Positions 17,500 through 24,833 of a stretch of DNA of 64,000 bases are shown one piece after another. Each line of letters opens with the position of its first letter. Position 1 is the stretch's first letter. Location: positions 558,001 to 622,000 of the forward strand of contig NZ_JAPQER010000002.1 of NCBI RefSeq assembly GCF_026735135.1, in the 5' to 3' direction. The position numbers and the translations under genes are program-made. This stretch comes from Clostridium aestuarii. GTDB lineage: Bacteria; Bacillota; Clostridia; Clostridiales; Clostridiaceae. The notes beneath the pieces were generated by a model. It was not told where the DNA came from and did not search any database. It saw nothing but the letters and a program-made list of their open reading frames with translations.

Positions 17500-18378
17500 T
17501 TATTTCGATATTATCTCTATACCATCTTCAGTTACAAGAATTGTATGTTCCCATTGTGCTGAAAGTGACCCATCAGCTGTAAATGCTGTCCACTCATTAT
17601 CTCTATCTATAAATATTTCATGACTTCCACCATTTATCATAGGTTCAATAGTAAATACCATTCCTGGTACTAAAATCATACCTGTTCCTCTTTTTCCAAA
17701 ATGATACACAAAAGGATCTTCATGAATAGCAAGTCCAACTCCATGCCCTCCAAACTCTCTAACTACAGAGTATCCATTACTTTCTGCATGCTCTTGCACT
17801 GCTGCTGCTATGTCTCCTAAAAAACTCTTCCAAGGTTTAATAGTCTCTATTCCTTTATATAAACATTCTTTAGTTACTTCAACAATTTTTCTAGCTTCTT
17901 CACTTACATTACCAATTTCAAACATTCTTGATGCATCTGAGAAGTATCCATTAAGTATAGTTGTTGCATCAACATTTATGATATCTCCAGTTTTAAGAAT
18001 TATATCTTTGCTGGGTATCCCATGACACACCTCATCGTTAATTGATGTACAAATACTCTTTGGAAAACCATCATAATTAAGATCCGCTGGTATTCCTCCA
18101 TGAGATACTGTATATTCATGCGCTAATATATTTATTTCTTCTGTACTCATACCTTCTCTAATATTCTCACTAATAACATCTAAAAGACCATTGTTAATTT
18201 TAGCACTTTCCCTTATTCCCTCAATTTGCTCTTTATTCTTAATCATATTTCTTGTTGGCACTTCATATCCTTGTTGCTTTAATTTTTTTAATTTTTCATA
18301 AAAATCCATGTGACACTTTTTATATTTTAAACCACTACCACACCAACATTTATCATTTCTATTGAAAATCATGTACAC
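17500..18378 (-). CDS. map: Type I methionine aminopeptidase with N-terminal SEC-C zinc motif
   Basis: A 292-residue enzyme that removes the initiator methionine from nascent proteins. The N-terminus carries a SEC-C-like motif (CWCGSGLKYKKCH), a short zinc-binding module also found on SecA. A linker of about 30 residues leads to the pita-bread catalytic domain. Metal ligands are visible: Asp in NVDATTILNGYFSD (two Asp), His in GHGVGLAIHEDP, Glu in FTIEPMIN and Glu in QWEHTILV. The start is either the GTG at 18378 or the ATG two codons later (18372); the latter has AGTGAG at about 11 bases. This longer, SEC-C form is common in clostridia beside a short housekeeping copy elsewhere. Confidence 0.93.
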   Translation of the reverse strand: MYMIFNRNDKCWCGSGLKYKKCHMDFYEKLKKLKQQGYEVPTRNMIKNKEQIEGIRESAKINNGLLDVISENIREGMSTEEINILAHEYTVSHGGIPADLNYDGFPKSICTSINDEVCHGIPSKDIILKTGDIINVDATTILNGYFSDASRMFEIGNVSEEARKIVEVTKECLYKGIETIKPWKSFLGDIAAAVQEHAESNGYSVVREFGGHGVGLAIHEDPFVYHFGKRGTGMILVPGMVFTIEPMINGGSHEIFIDRDNEWTAFTADGSLSAQWEHTILVTEDGIEIISK

Positions 18379-18430
18379 TATCTCACTTTCATAATTATAT
18401 TTAATTTCAATTCATCCTCATAATAACTTA

Positions 18431-19111
18431 TTATTTAATACATCCGCCATTAAAAATACATTCATATACTTTGATATCATTCAAAAAAATTTCTTCATAC
18501 CCTTGAAACCATTCAAATTCTCCATTAACAATGCAATGATATTTGTATTGTCCATTTTGATATACCATTGGACCACGATATGGATATTCTTTAGGTACTA
18601 AAGCTAATGCCTCTTTTAAAAATTTTCCTGAAAAACCCTCTCCAATAATTCTCCCATTATAATTCATTCCCCAAATTGGAATATCGTCCTTCCATAATGC
18701 CTCTTCTCCAGCAAATTGTTCTCCGCCTAAATAGGTATCAATATATCTTAAATTTCCTTCAATATACTGTAAATCATGTGAATTAGGTCTAAACGATTCA
18801 ACCTCAGCACCTTTATCTGCATATGTAGATTTTTTTGCTGTACATAAAAATTGTATTATATCTTCATTTATATAATCTTCCTTATTCTCTTCTATATGTA
18901 AACGGCAATTTTCTTCATAATCATTTACCAATTTATCAATACTTACTTTAAAAAAATCACTTAATGCAATTAATCTAGCAATATCAGGGTATGACTGTCC
19001 AACTTCCCATTTTGCAACTGCTTGCCTTGATATTCCAATAATTTCTGCTAATTTTTCTTGTGTTAATCCTTTTTCTTTTCTCAATCTATGCAATTGTTCT
19101 TGAAAGCTCAT
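18431..19111 (-). CDS. XRE-family transcriptional regulator with DUF5680 C-terminal domain
   Basis: A 226-residue protein. Residues 1-60 form a classical Cro/CI helix-turn-helix (LRKEKGLTQEKLAEIIGISR, then QAVAKWEVGQSYPDI). After a linker, the C-terminal half (about 90-225) matches the DUF5680 pattern with SFRPNSHDLQYIEG, GMNYNGRIIGEGFSGKFLK and WFQGYEEIFLN; it probably binds a ligand or partner. The ATG at 19111 is preferred over an upstream GTG at 19120, because the GTG lies within the GAGGTG ribosome binding site. No clear target operator was found; it may act on itself or on nearby small genes. Confidence 0.85.
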   Translation of the reverse strand: MSFQEQLHRLRKEKGLTQEKLAEIIGISRQAVAKWEVGQSYPDIARLIALSDFFKVSIDKLVNDYEENCRLHIEENKEDYINEDIIQFLCTAKKSTYADKGAEVESFRPNSHDLQYIEGNLRYIDTYLGGEQFAGEEALWKDDIPIWGMNYNGRIIGEGFSGKFLKEALALVPKEYPYRGPMVYQNGQYKYHCIVNGEFEWFQGYEEIFLNDIKVYECIFNGGCIK

Positions 19112-19242
19112 TTTAATCACCTCTAAGTCAAGTATACTAATAAAATTATTACACTTCTACCAATCGAACATAACAATTTTGTCAACCAGCAGTTGCTTTT
19201 ATTTTAAATATAATTTTCTTTATATTATTCAATAAATATATG

Positions 19243-19389
19243 CTAAACAAAACTTCCTATAACCACCAATATCATTGGAATTAAAAAAATAACACCTATT
19301 ACTTTTGAAATATTATTATTCTTCTTACATCCTATATAAATTAATAAAATACCAACTAGTGTTATTAATGAAAATATTAAAGTTTTCAT
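19243..19389 (-). CDS. Small two-helix membrane protein (48 residues)
   Basis: A short gene preceded by GAGGTGG six bases upstream of its ATG at 19389 and ending with TAG at 19243. It begins MKTLIFSLITLVGILLIYIG, then a CKKNNNISK turn, then VIGVIFLIPMILVVIGSFV. This is two hydrophobic helices joined by a positive turn, a hairpin topology with both ends outside or both inside. No family recognised. It is followed on the same strand by the XRE regulator and preceded by the DUF2500 gene 39 bases upstream, with which it may be cotranscribed. Confidence 0.7.
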   Translation of the reverse strand: MKTLIFSLITLVGILLIYIGCKKNNNISKVIGVIFLIPMILVVIGSFV

Positions 19390-19428
19390 TTTTCCACCTC
19401 TATACCTTTTTTTACTTATAACAAAAAT

Positions 19429-19806
19429 CTAAATCACTTCTCTCTTAAATTGCTTAAACCATTCACCTTGATATGTAACCATTCCACAATCACCTTCTGC
19501 TAACATACCGTACTCTTTACCACTTATAGTTAGCTCTATTCGCTGACCTGCATCAGTTTCAAAAGTAACATAATAATAAGTATGACTGCTACTTCTATGA
19601 TTATTACTATTACAGTGATGAGTTACACTAGTACGTTTAGTAATTACTTTTCCATGTTGTGTTAATATTGGCGAAGTAGCATTTTTGTGATACCTATTAG
19701 CTGAAGTTACTACGCCGTAAATAATCATCCCCATTACAATTAAAAAGAACAACATAAAAAAAGGTGGCATACCGCAAAAAAAGCCTTCATCAAAACCCAT
19801 TCCCAT
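19429..19806 (-). CDS. DUF2500 (YhhM-like) membrane protein
   Basis: A 125-residue protein with one N-terminal membrane helix (about residues 14-34, FFMLFFLIVMGMIIYGVV) and a soluble beta-rich domain: LTQHGKVITKRTSVTHH, then YYYVTFETDAGQRIEL and GMVTYQGEWFKQFKRE, the standard DUF2500 layout. GGGGG lies seven bases before the ATG. The histidine/asparagine/serine-rich loop (HHCNSNNHRSSSHT) replaces the shorter loop usual in the family. Function unknown. Confidence 0.75.
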   Translation of the reverse strand: MGMGFDEGFFCGMPPFFMLFFLIVMGMIIYGVVTSANRYHKNATSPILTQHGKVITKRTSVTHHCNSNNHRSSSHTYYYVTFETDAGQRIELTISGKEYGMLAEGDCGMVTYQGEWFKQFKREVI

Positions 19807-20392
19807 TATAATACCCCCTATTAAATCATTTAAATAATCCTTATTACAATATATTTTAAAATCTTCTAATATAAATACTTTATCTATTAGAACAATGTTA
19901 TCTTCATTAATTACATCTACCTAATGTTTTTTTATAAATTTTGATATAAAACTATACACTATATTCTAGTAACGTAATTTCTTTAAATTATATCCCAATT
20001 ATATTATATATTACATAAATATAGGAATCAGTACCCCTATTTTATTGGTTTTGAAAAAACTATGATAAATACTCTAAACTTATATTATATGATTATCCTA
20101 ATATCATTAAAAACTAGAGAAACAAAAACGATTTAAGTTTACGAACTACAGCTAAAATTTTAAGAATAGGACCAACCCTCTTAGTAGTTGGAAAAATGGA
20201 GTTCATACCATTAATAAAAATAAATTCAAGAAACTAAAGAAAATATTATAAATCAATTAGTAACCTAAAAAAGGAGCTTGGCTCCTTTTAATTAATTCAT
20301 ACTATCTTCTTATCAATCCCTAACTCTTTCTCTAAACATGTGAAATATGGTTCAATAAATTTAGGATATCATCCATATCAAAGATAGCATAT
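19807..20392. other. 586-base gap with a terminator and a possible gene fragment
   Basis: Apart from the terminator at 20269-20289, nothing is certain. From 20130 to 20240 the base composition turns coding-like and both strands stay open for about 35 codons (plus: DLSLRTTAKILRIGPTLLVV; minus: INGMNSIFPTTKRVGPILKI), without a start codon or ribosome binding site. It could be a decayed gene on either strand. Confidence 0.4.
20269..20289 (-). terminator. Intrinsic terminator of the thiazole salvage operon
   Basis: AAAAGGAGC (20269-20277) pairs with GCTCCTTTT (20281-20289) around three bases; the minus strand continues TTAGG after a run of six T. Located about 100 bases after thiM. Confidence 0.8.
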
Positions 20393-21211
20393 CTATATTT
20401 CCTCAATATTAATTCCTCCATTTATAATATCTAAAGTCATATTGCTTATACTATCAATTAAAAACATACGAAACATCATAGTACCGCCTTCAAATATTTT
20501 CATTTTTTTAAAAGCTATATCTCCACTTATTCCCATTGTTGCTACTGCACATGCTGTAGCTTCTAAGATATTATCTTTATTTGCTCCACAAAAGGTACCT
20601 ATTAGCGCCGTAGACATACATCCTGTTCCAGTTATTTTTGCCATAATAGGATGTCCATTTCGAATTATATATGTTTTTTCTTTGTCTGATACAATATCTA
20701 TGGAGCCTGAAATGGCAATAATGCTTCCCAATTTTTTGCTCATCATCTTTGCCATTTCCACTGTTTCTTTAAGATTTTCTTCTGTAACCTTATCTTTCTC
20801 ATTGGCATCCACTCCTTTTGTAATACCTTTTCCGTTTGCTATTGCTTTAATTTCTGATATATTTCCTCTTATAACAGAAAACTTTATATTTTCAGAAAGA
20901 TTTATAAATGTTTCATTTCTTAGCTTTGAAGCTCCTATTCCTACTGGATCTAAAACTACTGGATGTTTCAAAGAATTGCTTTTTTCCCCTGCTAAAATCA
21001 TGGAAGATACTTCGTGCACATTTCCCATATTAAGTACAAGACTTTGGCTATTTTGAGTAATTTCTTCCACCTCATCTTTGTGATGTGCCATGGTAGGAGA
21101 TCCTCCCCCAGCTAGTATAATATTTGCACAATCATTTACTGTAACAAAGTTTGTTATACAATGAACGATAGGCTTACTGTTTCTTATATTTTGAAATATT
21201 GATTCAAACAT
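20393..21211 (-). CDS. thiM: Hydroxyethylthiazole kinase
   Basis: A 272-residue ribokinase-fold enzyme that phosphorylates 4-methyl-5-(2-hydroxyethyl)thiazole, letting the cell rebuild thiamine from salvaged thiazole. Visible signatures: IVHCITNFVTVNDCANIILA at the N-terminus, LAGGGSPTMAHH (substrate loop), VVLDPVGIGAS, and the ATP/anion-hole segment ITGTGCMSTALIG with the catalytic cysteine. It is the last gene of the TPP-riboswitch operon, behind the ThiW transporter component, so substrate uptake and kinase are made together. GGAGGAAAT precedes the ATG. Confidence 0.95.
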   Translation of the reverse strand: MFESIFQNIRNSKPIVHCITNFVTVNDCANIILAGGGSPTMAHHKDEVEEITQNSQSLVLNMGNVHEVSSMILAGEKSNSLKHPVVLDPVGIGASKLRNETFINLSENIKFSVIRGNISEIKAIANGKGITKGVDANEKDKVTEENLKETVEMAKMMSKKLGSIIAISGSIDIVSDKEKTYIIRNGHPIMAKITGTGCMSTALIGTFCGANKDNILEATACAVATMGISGDIAFKKMKIFEGGTMMFRMFLIDSISNMTLDIINGGINIEEI

Positions 21212-21246
21212 TTTTGATTTCCTCCTATTTTTTATTTCACTAAAAT

Positions 21247-21750
21247 TTAGTTATCTAAAAGAGATTTTAAACTTAAAAGTACGTTAGATCTATCTAATGT
21301 CTTTAATAATGCATAACCTAATACTGCTCCCATAAAAGAAGATGGAATGAAAAATGGAACATATGTAAATATGGACATATCTGGTAAGCCATAAAATATT
21401 CTCATAAATGGATATGCAATAATTGCACTTAAGACTCCTGTTCCAATTACTTCTCCAACAACTGCAAATATTAATTTATTGGATATTTTATACAATAAAC
21501 CTGATAAAAATGCACCCACAACAGCACCTATGACTGCCAAAATAGTACAACCATTTAACGTCATTCTCATAAGTCCAGTCATTAATGCACATGAAAACCC
21601 CCAAAATGGTCCTAAAAAAACTGCTGCTATAACATTAATAAAATGCTGAAATGGTGCCATCCTTGGAAAAGATACAAAGGTACTTAGTATATATCCCATG
21701 CTTGCTAAAACTGCTGTAAATATCTGTTTTTTAAAGATTTCTTTTTTCAT
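21247..21750 (-). CDS. thiW: ThiW, thiazole-specific S component of an ECF transporter
   Basis: A 167-residue membrane protein with five or six helices: ILSTFVSFPRMAPFQHFINV, then AAVFLGPFWGFSCALMTGLM, are typical of the ThiW family (TIGR02359-like), predicted to bring in hydroxyethylthiazole using the shared ECF energising module encoded elsewhere. The ATG at 21750 is used because the GTG at 21765 lies inside its GAGGTC ribosome binding site. It lies between the thiamine-binding protein gene and thiM under one TPP riboswitch. Confidence 0.92.
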   Translation of the reverse strand: MKKEIFKKQIFTAVLASMGYILSTFVSFPRMAPFQHFINVIAAVFLGPFWGFSCALMTGLMRMTLNGCTILAVIGAVVGAFLSGLLYKISNKLIFAVVGEVIGTGVLSAIIAYPFMRIFYGLPDMSIFTYVPFFIPSSFMGAVLGYALLKTLDRSNVLLSLKSLLDN

Positions 21751-21768
21751 TTTATTTGACCTCACTTC

Positions 21769-22068
21769 TTATTTTATTTCTAAATGATGTTTTTTTATTT
21801 TCTTTTCAATTGTCCATATACCCTTGGGATTATAGTTTATTTTAACGTAAGCCATTACACTTGGCGCTCCCTTATCTATACAGATTTTTTGGCATTCCTT
21901 TACAATATCCATGAGTTCATCATAATCCCCTTCGATTGTGGTTTCAAAAGGACCAACGGACATATTTAAGCCTGTGCTCTTAATATAAGCAATAACCTCA
22001 TCAACAATGCCAATCAGTTCTTCCCCTTCCACCTTTGGTAATACTTGAATTGCTACACTTGCATTCAT
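21769..22068 (-). CDS. Thiamine-binding protein (MTH1187/YkoF-like, UPF0045 family)
   Basis: A 99-residue ferredoxin-like fold protein: ASVAIQVLPKV, VDEVIAYIKSTGLNMSVGP, FETTIEGDYDELMDIVKECQ and GAPSVMAYVKINY are all typical of the thiamine-binding UPF0045/MTH1187 family, thought to bind thiamine or a precursor in the cytoplasm. First gene behind the TPP riboswitch, with GGAGG right before the ATG. The stop codon is 18 bases from the start of thiW. Confidence 0.9.
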   Translation of the reverse strand: MNASVAIQVLPKVEGEELIGIVDEVIAYIKSTGLNMSVGPFETTIEGDYDELMDIVKECQKICIDKGAPSVMAYVKINYNPKGIWTIEKKIKKHHLEIK

Positions 22069-22097
22069 TTTTTATTCCTCCTATTTTATTTATTAAT

Positions 22098-22154
22098 AAA
22101 AAAAAGCATAAAAAGTAAATACACCCAAGGTGGTGTACCCCTTTTTATGCTTTT
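22098..22154 (-). terminator. Riboswitch-controlled terminator
   Basis: On the minus strand AGCATAAAAAG pairs with CTTTTTATGCT around a short inner hairpin (GGTACACC...), followed by a run of eight T. It lies between the TPP aptamer and the first ribosome binding site, so it is the likely expression platform. Confidence 0.85.
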
Positions 22155-22282
22155 CTAAATTCACATAAAAGTTATGTTCTTCTTTACATTAAGTTTTCTA
22201 TTTCAAATTTACCATTTTATTAGCATTAAAAAAATGCTTCAATCGTATAGATTAAAACACCTTTATCTAATCAAGATTCATG

Positions 22283-22363
22283 CTTAACTCCCTACGACAG
22301 TATTAACTGACAGGTTTTTAAGGGTTAGGTTTTAACCTTCTCAACTATATAAGTTCCCCTGCA
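22283..22363 (-). ncRNA. TPP riboswitch aptamer (THI-box)
   Basis: The minus strand shows the conserved blocks in order: GCAGGGG, TGAGA, AACCCTT, ACCTGTCAG, TAATACTG and GTAGGGA. The 5' GGGG and 3' AGGG ends close stem P1-like pairing, and the TGAGA and TAATACTG segments form the pyrimidine- and pyrophosphate-binding arms. TPP binding should favour the terminator downstream and silence the thiazole salvage operon. The rest of the 467-base gap holds the promoter and nothing else recognised. Confidence 0.95.
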
Positions 22364-22384
22364 ATTTATATCAAATTTTACTTA

Positions 22385-22413
22385 AGTATAATACTAATTC
22401 ATTTATATATCAA
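22385..22413 (-). promoter_or_regulatory. Sigma-A promoter of the thiazole salvage operon
   Basis: On the minus strand: TTGATA, 17-base spacer, TATACT. It lies 22 bases upstream of the TPP aptamer, which is the right place for its transcription start. Confidence 0.8.
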
Positions 22414-22535
22414 TACTTTTATTTATAATATCTTTCATTTCAATTAAAAATTGTCTGTTTTAGTAGTAAATGTAACACAAAATATTAAAAATTCATAAGC
22501 TATATAGGATATAAATTTTAATAAGGACGGCAAAA

Positions 22536-23027
22536 ATGAAAAATTTTCTATCTTTCAAGGGTGTTGTTACCATGATTATGGATCTGTATCCAGGAGGAAA
22601 TGATGCAGAAATAGGATGTTATAAATTAATGTCTGTGGAAAATGAATATGGGGCTTTAGTAAATTTCGTTGTGGCACCAAGTACTTACTTTGTAGACCAC
22701 ATAATGGTGGTACCAGGAGATGTGGTAACTGGATTTTATGATGAAAATGTACCTGTTCCTCTCATTTTCCCACCACAATATAATGCCATTGTAATGGCAG
22801 AAGATACACCATATCAAAATGTAAAAGTAGACTATTTTAATAATCAATTAGTGAGTAGCGATAATATGTTAAAATTAAACATTGCCCCCTTTACTCACAT
22901 AATACTTGAAAATGATCAAGCCTTTATCGAAAATCCTTCAAACCGATATCTAATTGTTATATATGGTGCTACTACAAAGAGTATCCCAGCCCAAACCGTA
23001 CCATACAAAATTATTGTTATGTGTTAG
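22536..23027 (+). CDS. Conserved hypothetical protein
   Basis: A 163-residue soluble protein. I do not recognise the family with certainty. It begins MKNFLSFKGVVTMIMDLYPG and continues with a run of beta-strand-like segments (GALVNFVVAPSTYFVDH, VVPGDVVTGFYDENVPVPLI, NAIVMAEDTPYQNVKVDYF), an acidic/hydrophobic pattern suggesting a small closed beta barrel, possibly OB-like. Proteins with this FKGxVxxI opening are, from memory, common in clostridial genomes and unassigned. Single gene with its own promoter region and a weak hairpin behind it. Confidence 0.7.
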   Translation: MKNFLSFKGVVTMIMDLYPGGNDAEIGCYKLMSVENEYGALVNFVVAPSTYFVDHIMVVPGDVVTGFYDENVPVPLIFPPQYNAIVMAEDTPYQNVKVDYFNNQLVSSDNMLKLNIAPFTHIILENDQAFIENPSNRYLIVIYGATTKSIPAQTVPYKIIVMC

Positions 23028-23059
23028 ATGTTATTTAATATTTTTTACTATACACACTA

Positions 23060-23102
23060 TGTGATAATTCTCTCAGACTTATAGGATGAGGAAATTATCA
23101 CA
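23060..23102 (+). terminator. Probable hairpin terminator after the conserved hypothetical gene
   Basis: TGTGATAATT at 23060-23069 pairs with AATTATCACA at 23093-23102, with extra inner pairing. The downstream CATTTCAAATTTCC is only moderately U-rich. Confidence 0.5.
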
Positions 23103-23219
23103 TTTCAAATTTCCTGTTCCTTTTAAAAAATGACTTGCTTTCTCTTCTGCAATAATAACCATTTCTCTACCTATACTAAACAAATATCAGTTAGCTTTAT
23201 ATATTTATAACAGGTCTAA

Positions 23220-23430
23220 AAAACGCTTAAGAAATGGCTCAAACAACATCCAACAATAAAAATTATAACTAGGGATAGAGCTAATACTTATTCAGTTGTT
23301 GTAACTAATATTTTGCCAAAAGCCATTCAGCTACAAAAATATATAAAATTATAAAAGAACAAGGATTCAAAGGTAGTTATTCTTTAGTAAAAATGTCAGC
23401 TAGTAAAATCAAACGTAATACACGTTGTAT
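23220..23430 (+). pseudogene. Remnant of an ISL3-family transposase
   Basis: Two open stretches in different frames match successive parts of an ISL3 transposase: KKWLKQHPTIKIITRDRANT with NILPKAIQ following (the family's RDRxxxY...AIQVADRFH region), a stop, then in the next frame IKEQGFKGSYSLVKMSASKI (the family's 'GYxGSYxxVxxY' region). The central DDE core and both ends are missing, and the frames are broken, so it cannot move. Plus strand. It lies in the gap 23028-23555, which otherwise holds two hairpins. Confidence 0.75.
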
Positions 23431-23462
23431 AAATCATAATATAAAAAATATTAAAATTGATA

Positions 23463-23498
23463 AACAAAAGCACCCTGTATACACAAAATGCTTTTGTT
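23463..23498 (-). terminator. Probable terminator of the flavin redox operon
   Basis: AACAAAAGCA (23463-23472) pairs with TGCTTTTGTT (23489-23498). The minus strand continues TATCAATTTTAATATTTTT. About 60 bases past the stop of the FAD oxidoreductase gene. Confidence 0.6.
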
Positions 23499-23555
23499 AC
23501 TATAAACATATTTTTATATTCCTAACTTCCTAAACTCTTTATTACGTTTTTTAGT

Positions 23556-24833
23556 CTATACTAATTTTTCTCCAAATATATTGTTTAATCCTACCTTCTG
23601 AATTCTATTTTTAATTTCTGTTTTATCAATAGTATACAACCCTAATTTTTGCATTCTTTCAAAGTAAATAGAACCTGCAAATGTAAATCTGCTTCTCTTA
23701 TCTTTTTCTTCTAGTAATCTATGATTTGCATAATTAATGATGTCTCCTATTACTGTTTTCTTTGGAAGTTCTAATAATGGTTTATTAATTGCATATCTAA
23801 CAGCATTGTGCCCCGCAAGAGTCCCTGTACATATAGCTTCAGTATGCCCTACAAATAATCCAGCTTTTTCTCCTGCACAGAATAAATTATCTAGCCCTTT
23901 TACTTTCATACCATTATCTCTAGGGGTTATTGCCAAATATCTTATTGAATTTCCTTTACCCCCAGCATATGGATCTAGATATCTAGCATATTCTAATCCT
24001 TTAATCTTTCTGAGTTTTTCTAAAGGATAATAAGATGTCATAAGTTTTACATGTCCAGTATCCAAAAGAACTACATTTTCAGCAAATTCTTTTAAAGCAT
24101 ATTGCTGACAAACTTTTATCTTTAATTTATCCATATTTATATCCTCAGAAGGAATCTTTAAAACAGCTACTCCTTTTTCTTCTAATTCTTTAAGTACCTC
24201 TGGTGATATACTCTCCTTGCACAACTTACACGAGCCGCTGAAAGCTCCATATACTTCTTCTGCTCTTTCTCCTTGAATATCTTCTATACCTGCTCTTTTA
24301 CTTATACTTATTCTAGGTCCAAAAGCTGGACATCTCAAAATACACATCGAACATCCATTTCCATATCTTAAACAATTCCCCATAGGACCTGTAGTTCCAG
24401 TAGTCTCTACAAAAACATCAGCTTCTTGATAACTACCATCATACAAATATATTCCCTTTATTTTATTTCCTTCTTTTTCAACATTTATAACTCTATTAAT
24501 AAGTTTTAACTCAATACCCATATTCTTTAAATATTTTCTAACTTCAGGTTCTATTTTGTTTACATCGTAAAGCCATGCATGTTTATGCCCAGGAAAATCT
24601 ATATTTTTATGTCTGCTGTTTTTATCTGTTAAATTTATCAAATCTCCGCCACCTAAAGCTATAAGCTCTTCGCTAGCAGTATATCTTCCGTTATTTCTCA
24701 TTATTCCTCCAACATTTCCAAGTCCTAAAAGTAAATCTGTTTTTTCATATACTGTTACATCTGCTCCTGCCTTTTTAGCTGCAATTGCTGCAGCACATCC
24801 AGACCAACCTCCACCAATTACAATAACCTTCAT
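23556..24833 (-). CDS. FAD-dependent oxidoreductase with extra cysteines
   Basis: A 425-residue flavoprotein. The dinucleotide fold is at the N-terminus (VIVIGGGWSGCAAAIAAKKAG). A mid-region cysteine cluster (CLRYGNGCSMCILRCPAFGP, about residues 165-185) and a later CKLCKE look like Fe-S or redox-disulfide sites. A C-terminal FAD-binding stretch reads GLDNLFCAGEKAGLFVGHTE, similar to GidA/TrmFO-type proteins but too short for MnmG. The start overlaps the end of the upstream gene (ATGA), so the two are translated together. The partner is a flavin reductase with 2Fe-2S centre, which suggests electrons pass from NAD(P)H through the partner to this protein. Substrate unknown. Confidence 0.8.
   Translation of the reverse strand: MKVIVIGGGWSGCAAAIAAKKAGADVTVYEKTDLLLGLGNVGGIMRNNGRYTASEELIALGGGDLINLTDKNSRHKNIDFPGHKHAWLYDVNKIEPEVRKYLKNMGIELKLINRVINVEKEGNKIKGIYLYDGSYQEADVFVETTGTTGPMGNCLRYGNGCSMCILRCPAFGPRISISKRAGIEDIQGERAEEVYGAFSGSCKLCKESISPEVLKELEEKGVAVLKIPSEDINMDKLKIKVCQQYALKEFAENVVLLDTGHVKLMTSYYPLEKLRKIKGLEYARYLDPYAGGKGNSIRYLAITPRDNGMKVKGLDNLFCAGEKAGLFVGHTEAICTGTLAGHNAVRYAINKPLLELPKKTVIGDIINYANHRLLEEKDKRSRFTFAGSIYFERMQKLGLYTIDKTEIKNRIQKVGLNNIFGEKLV

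Noticed and set aside
20442-21056. Long plus-strand open frame opposite thiM
   Set aside because: It is the antisense shadow of thiM, without a ribosome binding site and with a hydrophobic composition caused by complementary codons.
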